64,000 bases of DNA, taken from the NCBI RefSeq assembly GCF_006439015.1, contig NZ_RCZG01000016.1, forward strand, positions 30,029-94,028. Reading direction: 5' to 3'. This DNA is from Mycolicibacterium hodleri (GTDB lineage: Bacteria; Actinomycetota; Actinomycetes; Mycobacteriales; Mycobacteriaceae). A program made the translations under genes and the position numbers. Within the stretch, counting starts at the first letter, position 1. The number at the start of each line of letters is the position of its first letter. The notes beneath the pieces are model-generated. The model worked only from the letters and a program-made list of their open reading frames with translations, was not told the origin of the DNA and did not search any database. Below, piece after piece: positions 39,683-47,979 of this stretch.

Positions 39683-41179
39683 ATGACACAGAGCACTGCC
39701 ACCGAGACACCCGCCGCGGCCGCGGCTTATCGAACACAGTGGGACAAGCTGTTCATCGGCGGCAAGTGGGTCGAGCCGGCCACGTCCGACGTCATCGAAG
39801 TGCACTCGCCCGCCACCGGTGAGCTGGTCGGCAAGGTGCCGCTAGCCGCCGCCGCCGACGTGGATGCCGCCTGTGCGGCCGCCCGCAAGGCGTTCGACGA
39901 GGGCCCGTGGCCGCACACCTCGCCCGAGGAGCGGGCCGCCGTTCTCGGTGCCGCCGTGAAGATCATGGAAGAGCGCGCCGACGAGCTGAAGTTCCTGTTG
40001 GCTGCCGAGACGGGCCAGCCGCCGACGATCGTCGACATGATGCAGTACGGCGCCGCGATGTCATCGTTCAACTACTACGTCGGGGCTGCAGACAAGTTCA
40101 CGTGGCAGGACCTCCGCGACGGCATCTACGGACAGACGCTCGTGCTCAAGGAGCCCATCGGCGTCGTCGGCGCAGTCACCGCGTGGAACGTGCCGTTCTT
40201 CCTGGCCGCCAACAAGCTGGGCCCCGCCCTGCTGGCCGGCTGCACCGTCGTGCTCAAGCCCGCTGCCGAGACGCCGCTGTCCGTCTTCGCGATGGCGGAG
40301 ATGTTCGCTGAGGCCGGACTCCCCGAGGGCGTGCTCTCGATCGTGCCCGGCGGCGCCGAAACCGGCCGTGCCCTGACTGCCAACCCCGAGCTGGACAAGT
40401 TCACGTTCACCGGAAGCTCGGGCGTTGGCAGGGAGGTCGCCAAGATCGCGGCGGAGAAGCTGAAGGCCTGCACGCTGGAACTCGGTGGCAAGTCCGCGGC
40501 GATCATCCTCGAGGACGCCGACCTGGACTCCACGCTGCCGATGCTGGTGTTCTCCGGGCTGATGAACTGCGGTCAGGCGTGCGTCGGCCAGACTCGCATT
40601 CTGGCACCGCGGTCGCGCTACGACGAGGTCGTCGAGAAACTAGCGGCCGCGGTCGCTGCGATGCCGATCGGGCTGCCCGACGACGCCGGCGCCATGATCG
40701 GCCCGCTGATCTCGGAGAAGCAGCGCGACCGGGTCGAGGGCTACATCAAGAAGGGTGTCGAGGAAGGCGCGCGCATCGTCACCGGCGGTGGTCGCCCCGA
40801 GGGCCTGGACAGCGGTTGGTTCGTCCAGCCCACGGTGTTCGCCGACGTGGACAACTCGATGGTCATCGCGCAGGAGGAGATCTTCGGCCCGGTGCTCGCC
40901 GTGATTCCGTTCGACGACGAGGACGATGCCGTCCGCATCGCCAACGACTCGGCCTATGGGCTGGCCGGCAGCGTGTACACCACCGACTTCCCGAAGGCGC
41001 TGGAGATCGCCAAGAAGATCCGCACCGGTACCTACGCGGTGAACATGTACGCATTCGATCCCGGTGCGCCGTTCGGCGGCTACAAGAACTCGGGCATTGG
41101 CCGCGAGAACGGACCCGAGGGCATCGAGCAGTACTGCGAGTCCAAGAGCGTGCTGCTGCCCTTCGGCTACACGCCGTAG
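39683..41179 (+). CDS. NAD(P)-dependent aldehyde dehydrogenase
   Basis: The 498-residue enzyme oxidises an aldehyde to a carboxylate. Active-site parts are VTAWNVPFFLAANK (cofactor entry), TFTGSSGVGREVA, the general-base Glu in CTLELGGKSA, the nucleophile Cys in MNCGQACVGQTR and EEIFGPVLAVIPF. It is close to Rv0223c in my memory. ATG 39683 gives an N-terminus of the usual length; ATG 39665 would add six residues. A KstR-like box lies upstream, so it may join the sterol/lipid degradation response. A hairpin follows the stop. Confidence 0.92.
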   Translation: MTQSTATETPAAAAAYRTQWDKLFIGGKWVEPATSDVIEVHSPATGELVGKVPLAAAADVDAACAAARKAFDEGPWPHTSPEERAAVLGAAVKIMEERADELKFLLAAETGQPPTIVDMMQYGAAMSSFNYYVGAADKFTWQDLRDGIYGQTLVLKEPIGVVGAVTAWNVPFFLAANKLGPALLAGCTVVLKPAAETPLSVFAMAEMFAEAGLPEGVLSIVPGGAETGRALTANPELDKFTFTGSSGVGREVAKIAAEKLKACTLELGGKSAAIILEDADLDSTLPMLVFSGLMNCGQACVGQTRILAPRSRYDEVVEKLAAAVAAMPIGLPDDAGAMIGPLISEKQRDRVEGYIKKGVEEGARIVTGGGRPEGLDSGWFVQPTVFADVDNSMVIAQEEIFGPVLAVIPFDDEDDAVRIANDSAYGLAGSVYTTDFPKALEIAKKIRTGTYAVNMYAFDPGAPFGGYKNSGIGRENGPEGIEQYCESKSVLLPFGYTP

Positions 41180-41226
41180 TAGTCGTTCACCTCGCCGCCA
41201 GCTGACTGCCAGATTGACTCACTAGC

Positions 41227-41252
41227 GTTGGCGCTCCGTTCGGAGCACCAAC
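41227..41252 (+). terminator. Hairpin between the aldehyde dehydrogenase and the 73-residue ORF
   Basis: GTTGGCGCTCCG pairs with CGGAGCACCAAC across a TT loop (one mismatch in the stem). No T-run follows; the next bases are the ribosome binding site AAGGAG of the small ORF, so it may instead regulate its translation. Confidence 0.5.
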
Positions 41253-41265
41253 GAAGGAGTGACGC

Positions 41266-41487
41266 ATGGCGGTATCAGTTGACTTGGACAAGGCCCTCGA
41301 CAAGGCCTACGAGAGCAAGTCGCTCGCGGAGATCCTCGACGCGTCGCCGGCAGCTCTGGCAGGCGTGACGGACGCGGACGCCAAACATCTCGACGAGGCG
41401 TTCCAAATAAAGACGGTCCGCCAGCTCGGCAGCAGTAAATACTTCGCCGTGGCGGCGGCCCTGGTCGCACTGGAGAACGTCGGCTAA
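41266..41487 (+). CDS. Small conserved-type protein of 73 residues, unknown function
   Basis: The protein MAVSVDLDKALDKAYESKSL... has a helical composition with GVTDADAKHLDEAFQIKTVRQLG, which looks like a helix-hairpin-helix-style segment (a turn followed by a helix beginning at a Thr-Val-Arg). There is no signal peptide or membrane helix. A strong GAAGGAG lies 8 bases before the ATG. I cannot name a family. Its stop TAA interlocks with the stop of the convergent fadE in CTAA. It could be transcribed with the aldehyde dehydrogenase by read-through of the hairpin. Confidence 0.7.
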   Translation: MAVSVDLDKALDKAYESKSLAEILDASPAALAGVTDADAKHLDEAFQIKTVRQLGSSKYFAVAAALVALENVG

Positions 41488-43319
41488 AAGGCTTCTGCCG
41501 CCAGGTCCATCGCCGCCAGCTCGGTGGTTTCGATCGCTCGGCGCTCACCGCCGAGGCGTGGCAGCACGTTCATCGCGAAGAACGTTGCGGCGGTTACCTT
41601 TCCCTGATAAAAAGTTCGGTCGCGCTCGGACGGCTGCCCGTCCAGAGCCGACAACGCGATTTCGGCGTGCCAAAGCAGCAACCACCCGATCAGCAGGTCA
41701 CCGACTGCGAGCAGGAACGGCACCGACTGCAGGCCAACGCGATACACCTGGTGTGGCTCGGTACGTGCCGCGACGTAGTACCCCGTCAGGGCGGCGACCA
41801 TCACGCGCACGTCGAGTAACCCCGTCGCCAGCGCGGCGCGCGAGGTGGCCAGTTCGGGCCTGCCGCCGGGGCTTTCGACGAAGCCCAGAACCTGGCCCAG
41901 TACGTGATCCAGTGCCACGCCGCGATCGCGGGCGATTTTGCGGAAGAAGAAGTCCTGCGCCTGGATCGCCGTGGTGCCCTCGTACAGCGAGTCGATCTTT
42001 GCGTCACGCACGTACTGCTCGATCGGGTAGTCCTTCAGATAGCCTGAACCACCCAGTGTTTGAAGCGATTCGGACAGATACTGGTACGACCGCTCCGACC
42101 CGACACCCTTGACGATCGGCAGCAGTAGGTCGTTCACCCTCCGCGCCACCCCGGCGTCGGCACCCGACACCAACTCGGCGACGACGTCGTCCTGATGGGC
42201 CGCCGTGTAGAGGTAGAGCGCCCGAAGACCCTCCGCATACGCTTTCTGCATCAGCAAGGAGCGACGGACGTCTGGGTGGTGCAGGATCGTCACCTTGGGC
42301 GCCGTCTTGTTCGCCATCTGGGTCAGATCGGTGCCCTGGACGCGTGTCTTGGCGAACTCCAGCGCATTGAGGTAGCCGGTCGATAGGGTCGCGATAGCCT
42401 TGCCGCCCACCGCCATTCGCGCGAATTCCATGATCTTGAACATCTGCACGATGCCTTCGTGACGGTCGCCCACCAGGAAGCCGATCGCGGGTCTGTCGTG
42501 CTGACCGAACGTCAGCTCGCATGTCGCCGACGCCGCCAGACCCATCTTGTGCTCGAGTCCGGTGACGTAAACCCCGTTGCGCTCCCCGGGTGCCGCCGTC
42601 ACGGGATCGGGCATGAACTTCGGCACCAGGAACAGACTGAGCCCCTTGGTGCCGGTTGCCGCGCCGACTGGTCGCGCGAGCACCAGGTGAGCGATGTTCT
42701 CGAATAGGTCGTCGCAATCGGCGGAGGTGATGAAGCGCTTCACGCCGTCGAGATGCCACGTGCCGTCGGGTTGCTCGATGGCCTTGGTGCGTCCGGCACC
42801 CACGTCGGACCCGGCGTCGGGTTCGGTGAGCACCATGGTGGCGCCCCAGTTGCGCTCGACCGCCAGTGCCGCCCAATGTTTCTGCTGCTCGTTGCCCACT
42901 TCGAACAGCACATCCATCATCGGTGGTCCGTCGAGGTAGAAGAATGCCGCGGGCAGGCCACCGACAAGGAACTCGTTGATCGCCCATCTGACCATCGCGG
43001 GCGCTGGCAGGCCGCCGATCTCCTCCGCCAGCCCGATGCGCGTCCACTCTCCCCGCTGCCACACCAACACCGATTCCTTGAACGCCTCTGGCAGCGCCAC
43101 CGAATGAGTCTCCGGGTCGAACGTCGGCGGGTTCCGGTCGCTTTCCTCGAACGACGCGGCCAGCGGACCCTCAGCCTGCCGAGCGGCCTCGTGCAGCATG
43201 CTGCGGACGTCGTCGGCCTCGAGACCGCCGAACCGGCCACTGGTAAGGGCTTTTTCAAGACCGAGCACCTCGAAGAGGTTGAATTCGAGGTCGCGCACAT
43301 TGCTCTTGTAGTGGCCCAT
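41484..43319 (-). CDS. Acyl-CoA dehydrogenase, FadE5 paralogue
   Basis: At 611 residues it equals FadE5 in length and shares its N-terminus (GHYKSNVRDLEFNLFEVLG), the MVLTEPDAGSDVGAGRTKAI loop and the LYEGTTAIQAQDFFFRKIARD end. It is therefore a duplicate of fadE5 in the same window, more divergent at the C-terminus. The ATG at 43319 is chosen by this alignment; the frame is open to 43508, but the extra 63 residues have no family match. It is divergent from the micro-ORF/tetR pair with an operator-like palindrome between, and probably under that TetR's control. It likely oxidises a different acyl-CoA. Confidence 0.93.
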   Translation of the reverse strand: MGHYKSNVRDLEFNLFEVLGLEKALTSGRFGGLEADDVRSMLHEAARQAEGPLAASFEESDRNPPTFDPETHSVALPEAFKESVLVWQRGEWTRIGLAEEIGGLPAPAMVRWAINEFLVGGLPAAFFYLDGPPMMDVLFEVGNEQQKHWAALAVERNWGATMVLTEPDAGSDVGAGRTKAIEQPDGTWHLDGVKRFITSADCDDLFENIAHLVLARPVGAATGTKGLSLFLVPKFMPDPVTAAPGERNGVYVTGLEHKMGLAASATCELTFGQHDRPAIGFLVGDRHEGIVQMFKIMEFARMAVGGKAIATLSTGYLNALEFAKTRVQGTDLTQMANKTAPKVTILHHPDVRRSLLMQKAYAEGLRALYLYTAAHQDDVVAELVSGADAGVARRVNDLLLPIVKGVGSERSYQYLSESLQTLGGSGYLKDYPIEQYVRDAKIDSLYEGTTAIQAQDFFFRKIARDRGVALDHVLGQVLGFVESPGGRPELATSRAALATGLLDVRVMVAALTGYYVAARTEPHQVYRVGLQSVPFLLAVGDLLIGWLLLWHAEIALSALDGQPSERDRTFYQGKVTAATFFAMNVLPRLGGERRAIETTELAAMDLAAEAF

Positions 43320-43491
43320 GTCTAGCGCCCTCCCGATTCGAACTGCGCCATGGAGCGTAGTCCGATCACGCGTCGGCAACCACGAGACCGAGCGGACCTG
43401 CGCTCGAAGCAGGGTCCCGCGTGCTCGGCCAACAGCAGATCGCTGCCGCGGGCGCGGACACCCTCCGTGCCCGGTGGCCACCTCGCCCCTA

Positions 43492-43519
43492 ATTATGCCC
43501 GGCACCATAATGATGGTAA
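43492..43519 (-). promoter_or_regulatory. Candidate fadE-paralogue promoter with operator palindrome
   Basis: On the minus strand TTACCA (43519-43514) and CATAAT (43497-43492) are 16 bases apart. The palindrome ACCAT-AATG-ATGGT (43504-43517) overlaps the -35 and spacer, as expected of a TetR operator. Confidence 0.45.
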
Positions 43520-43588
43520 GGCGAGGCGTGATCCGTCACGAGACGCCGTGGCGTCCACCACCTCATCATGTGACACGGAATACATTCG

Positions 43589-43617
43589 TTGCCTCGCTGT
43601 GTTACTCGTTTTATGCT
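43589..43617 (+). promoter_or_regulatory. Candidate promoter for the micro-ORF and tetR
   Basis: TTGCCT (43589-43594) and TATGCT (43612-43617) are 17 bases apart, just ahead of the micro-ORF, whose ribosome binding site AGGGAGG is at 43631-43637. Confidence 0.5.
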
Positions 43618-43642
43618 CGATGGCATAGCTAGGGAGGCACCC

Positions 43643-43780
43643 ATGTGGACCGTTGAGATCAACGTCCTAGGCCGCAGGTTCACGTACAAGGCCAATGACC
43701 GCCCCGACGTTGTCCTGCGAACTCCGCGCCTGACGCAGTGGCGCCAGCGCAAGCAACGCCACCCGGGGGCCGCGGCCTGA
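43643..43780 (+). CDS. 45-residue basic micro-protein leading the tetR gene
   Basis: The ATG at 43643 follows AGGGAGG with a 5-base gap and opens MWTVEINVLGRRFTYKANDR..., 45 residues ending PGAAA. The first 18 residues could form two beta-strands, and the tail is Arg/Gln/Lys-rich (RLTQWRQRKQR). Its stop codon shares one base with the tetR ATG, so it is translationally coupled and could be a leader peptide or a small partner protein. I know no family for it. A start at 43589 would add an unlikely 18 residues over the promoter. Confidence 0.6.
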   Translation: MWTVEINVLGRRFTYKANDRPDVVLRTPRLTQWRQRKQRHPGAAA

Positions 43781-44406
43781 TGGCAGTCGCCGCCAAGGCC
43801 GCAAAAAAGCGCGGGTCGACACGTGATCGGATGCTGTTCACGGCCGCCGAGGTGCTGCGCGAGAAGGGCGCGGCAGGCGTCACGATCGATGAAGTACTTG
43901 CCCGCAGTGGCGCCCCGCGGGGGTCGGTGTATCACCATTTTCCCGGTGGCCGCAGTCAGCTTCTCACCGAGGCTCTTCGGTATGCGGGCGAGTCGATCAC
44001 CGCGCTCATCGACGATGCCGCCGCCCAAGGATGCCTCTCGCTGGTGCGCCAATTCGTCGCGTTCTGGGAGCGCACTCTCGGCGAGGGCGACTTCGCCGCA
44101 GGATGCCCGGTGGTCGCGGCAGCGATCGGCTCGGCCGACGACGACCCGGCCATGACCGCGATCGCAGGCGACATCTTCACTCGCTGGCGTGACGCCCTCG
44201 CACGCGCGTTCGTCGCCGACGGGTTCGGTGACGCCGATGCCGGGTCGCTGGCCGTCACGTGCATCGCCGCACTGGAGGGCGCCGTGGTGCTGTGCCGCGC
44301 GACGCGTACCGCCGGTCCCTTGCACGAGGTCTCGCAGCAGATCGAATTCCTCATCAAGTCACGGGAATTCGTGCACCGATTCGGGCTGCCGTCTGCAGAA
44401 CTCTAG
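43780..44406 (+). CDS. TetR-family regulator
   Basis: The 208-residue protein has an N-terminal HTH (MLFTAAEVLREKGAAGVTID, then APRGSVYHHFPGGRSQLLTE), the subtype with a Gly-Gly-Arg after the recognition helix often seen in TetR proteins of the YxaF/LmrA group, and a C-terminal effector domain with a Cys pair (GCLSLV, AAGCPVV). It is coupled to the micro-ORF and divergent from the FadE5 paralogue, which it probably represses. The stop TAG interlocks with the stop of the convergent DHFR-like gene in CTAG. Confidence 0.9.
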   Translation: MAVAAKAAKKRGSTRDRMLFTAAEVLREKGAAGVTIDEVLARSGAPRGSVYHHFPGGRSQLLTEALRYAGESITALIDDAAAQGCLSLVRQFVAFWERTLGEGDFAAGCPVVAAAIGSADDDPAMTAIAGDIFTRWRDALARAFVADGFGDADAGSLAVTCIAALEGAVVLCRATRTAGPLHEVSQQIEFLIKSREFVHRFGLPSAEL

Positions 44407-44927
44407 GCCGCCTTCGTCCAACGCGCACAGACGAAGTCGGCGTTGCGCGCCACCTCTCGCAGCACCCACTCGGAGCGCAGCGGCAGGACACGCGCACCCG
44501 CGCCGAGCGAGCACGGCGCATAGCTCACGATCATCTCGTCGATGAGATCCGCGGCGGCGAACTGCGCCGCGACGTCGCCCCCACCGACCACCCAGACGTC
44601 CCTTCCCGCCGCCGCGGCCACCAAGCGGGGGTACAGTTCGGCGACCGCGCCCGCGTAGGTGTGGACGGGGTGGCCGCCGGCGATGATCTCGGGTCGGTGG
44701 GTGAGCACCCAGGTCGGTTGCTCGTACATCCAGTCACCGGGCTGGTTACGGAGTAACCACTCGTAGGTGGACGCTCCCATGGCCAGTGCCCCAACACCTT
44801 TCGCGAAGGCCTCGTAACCGAAGACACCGTTCGCGTCGACCGCGCGAGAGGTGAGCCAGTCCAGACTGTTGGCTTCGTCGACGACGAATCCGTCGAGACT
44901 CGACGCGGTGTAGTAGACACATGCCAT
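44403..44927 (-). CDS. Dihydrofolate-reductase-like / RibD C-terminal domain protein
   Basis: The 174-residue protein has the RibD-C fold seen in many small actinobacterial reductases: an N-terminal VYYTASSLDGFVVDEANSLDWL, GALAMGASTYEWLL, and a VWVVGGGDVAAQF dinucleotide loop. Such proteins use NADPH, but true folate reduction is not shown; the family is largely uncharacterised. A GGAGGAA lies 5 bases before the ATG at 44927. It is divergent from the two-subunit acyl-CoA dehydrogenase genes. Confidence 0.85.
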   Translation of the reverse strand: MACVYYTASSLDGFVVDEANSLDWLTSRAVDANGVFGYEAFAKGVGALAMGASTYEWLLRNQPGDWMYEQPTWVLTHRPEIIAGGHPVHTYAGAVAELYPRLVAAAAGRDVWVVGGGDVAAQFAAADLIDEMIVSYAPCSLGAGARVLPLRSEWVLREVARNADFVCARWTKAA

Positions 44928-45037
44928 GTCAGTTCCTCCGCAGCTGATCGCGCACAGTCACCGAGTATGACCCGGCGCAACGGGAAGCGACATAGTGTTT
45001 CCCGCCGTCTCGGCACCGCACTAGACTCGGCTATCCA

Positions 45038-46204
45038 GTGAGCGAATTCGATGCGCTATGTGCCAATGACGCCGATCTCGCCGAGCTTCGCTCGGGGGTG
45101 CGGGCGTTCCTGGCGGCCGATCGGGACTCCTTCGGGTGGACGCCCGCCGTCGACTCGTGGCTGTCCAGCTGGGACACCGAGTTCAGCATCCGACTCGCCG
45201 AGGCCGGTTTCATCGGGCTGACGATCCCCGTCGAATATGGGGGGCGGGCGCCGACCGACGGAACCGGCTACCTGCATCGCTACGTCGTGACCGAGGAACT
45301 GCTAGCCCATGGCGCCCCGGTGGGTGCACATTGGATCGCCGACCGCCAGGTGGCACCGGGACTGTTGGCGCACGGGACCGAAGAACAACGTCGGCGGCTG
45401 CTGCCGCGCATCGCGTCCGGGCGGCTGTATTCGGCGATCGGCATGAGCGAGCATGGCGCGGGTTCAGACCTGGCCGCCGTCCAGTCCAGGGCGACTCGCT
45501 CGGACGACGGGTGGCGGCTGAACGGCACCAAGGTGTGGACGAGCGGCGCACACCTCGCCCACCAGATCGTGGTCCTGGCTCGCACCAGCCCGCTGGACCC
45601 CGACCATCGTCACGCCGGATTCAGTCAGTTCATCGTGCCGACCGACCTGCCGGGCATCACCATCAGCCCGATCGTGCTGATGAACGGCGAACACCACTTC
45701 AACGAGGTGCTGTTCGACGACGTCCGGCTCAGCGATGACGAGGTGCTCGGCGAGATCGGCGCCGGCTGGCACCAGGTCACCTCCGAGTTGGGCTTCGAAC
45801 GCAGTGGACCCGAGCGCTTTCTGTCCACGGCGTTGATGTTGTTCGAGATCATCGCGGCGCTGCGCCGCGAGAACGTCGACGACCGAACCGCCGCGGACGT
45901 CGGCGACCTGATGGCGCGGATGATCTCGCTGCGCCAGCTGTCCGTGTCGGTGGCGCGAGCATTGACCGCAGGAGCGGATGCCAACACCCAGGCTGCTCTG
46001 GTGAAGGATCTCGGCACCCGCTTCGAGCAGGACTCGGTGGAGCGGGCCGCAGACCTGATCGACGGCGTTCACGGGCGGGAGCGGGCGCGTCTGCAGGCAT
46101 TGCTCGCCACCGCACGGGTCCATTCGCCGATGTTCACGCTGCGTGGCGGCACCAACGAAGTTCTTCGCGGCCTCATCGCCAAGGCACCGAAGGTGGCGAC
46201 GTGA
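45038..46204 (+). CDS. Acyl-CoA dehydrogenase, large subunit of a likely two-gene enzyme
   Basis: The 388-residue ACAD has the AIGMSEHGAGSDLAAVQSRA loop, a mid-domain WRLNGTKVWTSGAHLAHQIV, and RGGTNEVLRGLIAK at the C-terminus. It is followed by a shorter ACAD whose start overlaps its stop (GTGA). In mycobacteria such adjacent unequal ACADs often form alpha2-beta2 enzymes that act on steroid side chains or other bulky acyl-CoAs; applying that here is inference. The start is GTG 45038 with no strong ribosome binding site. Confidence 0.9.
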   Translation: MSEFDALCANDADLAELRSGVRAFLAADRDSFGWTPAVDSWLSSWDTEFSIRLAEAGFIGLTIPVEYGGRAPTDGTGYLHRYVVTEELLAHGAPVGAHWIADRQVAPGLLAHGTEEQRRRLLPRIASGRLYSAIGMSEHGAGSDLAAVQSRATRSDDGWRLNGTKVWTSGAHLAHQIVVLARTSPLDPDHRHAGFSQFIVPTDLPGITISPIVLMNGEHHFNEVLFDDVRLSDDEVLGEIGAGWHQVTSELGFERSGPERFLSTALMLFEIIAALRRENVDDRTAADVGDLMARMISLRQLSVSVARALTAGADANTQAALVKDLGTRFEQDSVERAADLIDGVHGRERARLQALLATARVHSPMFTLRGGTNEVLRGLIAKAPKVAT

Positions 46205-47211
46205 GCGACGAACTCAAGCACCTGGTCGACGAGATCGGTGAACGGTCATCCGCCGCGCGCGTTGGACATCACTCGCTACCCGAGGCCTTCGACGAGGACC
46301 TGTGGCGAGTCTTGGAGACCTCCGGGCTGACGAGGCTGACCAGCGAACAGGACGCCAATCCGGCCGATGCCGCGGTAGTGCTCGGTGGCCTGGCTCGCCA
46401 CGCGGCGACCGTGCCGATCGCAGAAACCGATCTGCTCGCGGCATGGTTGGCAGGCAAGGCCGACCAAGAGGTACCTGCCGAGGGACCTCTGACGGTGGCG
46501 GTGGCCGACGTCGAGGCGCGTGACGGTCGGATCGTCGGCACCGCTGCGGACGTGCCGTGGCCCGCGGTGGGACCGGTGGTGCTCGCGGCGATGTCGGCCG
46601 ATGCGACGTTCGTGGCGGTTCTCGATCCGGGCTCGGCGGCGGGCGGCTACAACCTGGCGGGCGAGCCACGCGGAGACCTGCCGTTCGATCTGCCGCTCGA
46701 CGGGGTCGCCCGGCTTCCCCGCGGCGTCGGCGACGAACTCCTGAGGCGCGGCGCGTGGGCGCGGTGTGTGCAGATCGTCGGCGCGTTCGACGCAGCGGTA
46801 GACCTCACCGCCGCGCACATCCGTGAACGCGTCCAATTCGGCCGACCGCTCAGCGCGTTCCAGGCCGTCCAGCATTCGCTGGCGGCGATGATCGGCGAGG
46901 TCGAACGGAGCCGCGCAACAACGGCGCTGGCGATCGCCGCGGCGAACGATCACGGCTTCGACAGCCCGCGGGCCGACTTCGCGGTGACCGTCGCCAAGGT
47001 GGCGGTCGGCCGTGCGGTCGCGCCGGTGACCACGATCGCGCACCAGCTGCACGGCGCCATCGGCGTCACCGCCGAGCATCAGCTCTGGCTGGCAACGATG
47101 CGGGCGCGGAGTTGGGCCGATGAGTTCGGCACCACGGGGCAGCATGCGACGCGGCTTGGGCGGATGGCGCTGGCCGATGACGACGCGTGGAACCTGGTCG
47201 TCGGCTCGTAG
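46201..47211 (+). CDS. Acyl-CoA dehydrogenase, small subunit
   Basis: The 336-residue protein has the C-terminal ACAD helical domain (RERVQFGRPLSAFQAVQHSL, then HQLHGAIGVTAEHQLWLATM) and a reduced N-terminal half. It overlaps the upstream subunit by 4 bases. The usual N-terminal alpha-domain is short, so on its own it probably cannot bind substrate normally, which supports heteromer formation with the 388-residue partner. Confidence 0.88.
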   Translation: MSDELKHLVDEIGERSSAARVGHHSLPEAFDEDLWRVLETSGLTRLTSEQDANPADAAVVLGGLARHAATVPIAETDLLAAWLAGKADQEVPAEGPLTVAVADVEARDGRIVGTAADVPWPAVGPVVLAAMSADATFVAVLDPGSAAGGYNLAGEPRGDLPFDLPLDGVARLPRGVGDELLRRGAWARCVQIVGAFDAAVDLTAAHIRERVQFGRPLSAFQAVQHSLAAMIGEVERSRATTALAIAAANDHGFDSPRADFAVTVAKVAVGRAVAPVTTIAHQLHGAIGVTAEHQLWLATMRARSWADEFGTTGQHATRLGRMALADDDAWNLVVGS

Positions 47212-47268
47212 ACAACCGGCGGATTTCGTCGTCGTCGACCCGCTCCACGGACCGATCGGCCGTCCAGA

Positions 47269-47314
47269 TCGGATTTCAATGCGAAATCCGACAAAGTCAC
47301 ACATCTTTTGTGAC
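47269..47314. promoter_or_regulatory. Two consecutive inverted repeats downstream of the acyl-CoA dehydrogenase operon
   Basis: TCGGATTTC-AATGC-GAAATCCGA (47269-47291) is a perfect 9-bp-arm hairpin. GTCACA-N7-TGTGAC (47296-47314) follows. The first may terminate the upstream operon; the second may be an operator for the secreted-protein gene at 47361. Confidence 0.5.
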
Positions 47315-47360
47315 GTGGGGTACAGCGTGGTACGCATCGGGACCGGCAGTATGGTGAGTT

Positions 47361-47876
47361 ATGACCAAATTAACGTCGACGACATTTGTCGCCCTGGCGG
47401 CGACCCTGATCGGCGTAGGGTCCCTGCTCCCCACTGCGGCGCTGGCCGCTCCGCCCGCCTCGGCCGCTCCGGTCGACGTGTCGATGTCCGTGATGCCGCT
47501 GTCGAGCAATTGGCGCGCCTGTGACGGCACGCTACTCAAATGGGTCGACGCCGTCGGCGATGCCCGCGCGACGGCCCACGTGGGCGCGCATTCCGGCGCC
47601 GTCATCACGACCATCGACATGGCCACCGCGTTGCCCAACACCCACTACGACGTCCGAGTGATTCAGGTTCCACGTTCCCCGATGGGTTGCGAGGCCGGCG
47701 CGCCCGGCGTGATCGTCGGCGGGTTGCAGACCGACGCGGCCGGCGTCGGCAGTACGACGTTCCAGGGGCCGGTGCAGTCCGGCGCCACGGGCGCCTGGGT
47801 CATCGTCGAGCGGCCGTCCGGGTCATCTCAGACACCCGCGGAGTTCTACACGTCGGAATTCGCCACCTCCATCTAG
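47361..47876 (+). CDS. Secreted protein of unknown function
   Basis: The 171-residue protein starts with a typical Sec signal peptide (MTKLTSTTFVALAATLIGVG... followed by AALAAPPASAAP, cleavage after Ala-x-Ala about residue 36). The mature part of about 135 residues is beta-rich by eye and contains Cys in NWRACDGT and PMGCEAGA that could form a disulfide. It resembles the small secreted proteins common in mycobacteria, and I cannot name a family. It stands alone between an acyl-CoA dehydrogenase operon and a KstR-type operon. Confidence 0.78.
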   Translation: MTKLTSTTFVALAATLIGVGSLLPTAALAAPPASAAPVDVSMSVMPLSSNWRACDGTLLKWVDAVGDARATAHVGAHSGAVITTIDMATALPNTHYDVRVIQVPRSPMGCEAGAPGVIVGGLQTDAAGVGSTTFQGPVQSGATGAWVIVERPSGSSQTPAEFYTSEFATSI

Positions 47877-47945
47877 CGTCCCGCCTGTGGATACATCGTT
47901 GAACAGGTGATTTCCGCGTCACACCGGCCCCGGGTACTCTAAAAC

Positions 47946-47959
47946 TGGAACATGTTCCA
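47946..47959. promoter_or_regulatory. KstR-type operator
   Basis: TGGAACATGTTCCA is a perfect 14-bp palindrome that fits the KstR consensus TnnAACnnGTTnnA at every defined base. It lies 20 bases before the start of the acyltransferase-fadD-esterase operon. KstR represses cholesterol-catabolism genes in mycobacteria, so this operon is predicted to respond to sterols. Confidence 0.75.
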
Positions 47960-47979
47960 TTTCGCCGGAGGGGGCATCC

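Larger units (their letters stand above)
43320..43642. other. 323-base divergent intergenic region (fadE / micro-ORF)
   Basis: No gene is recognised. It holds candidate promoters in both directions and one palindrome, listed separately. The stretch 43320-43480 is GC-rich and in frame with fadE, but reads as low-complexity Arg/Pro-rich coding, probably a long leader. Confidence 0.6.

Noticed and set aside
43320..43508. 63-residue N-terminal extension of the FadE5 paralogue
   Set aside because: Arg-rich without ACAD similarity; aligned start with fadE5 is the ATG at 43319.
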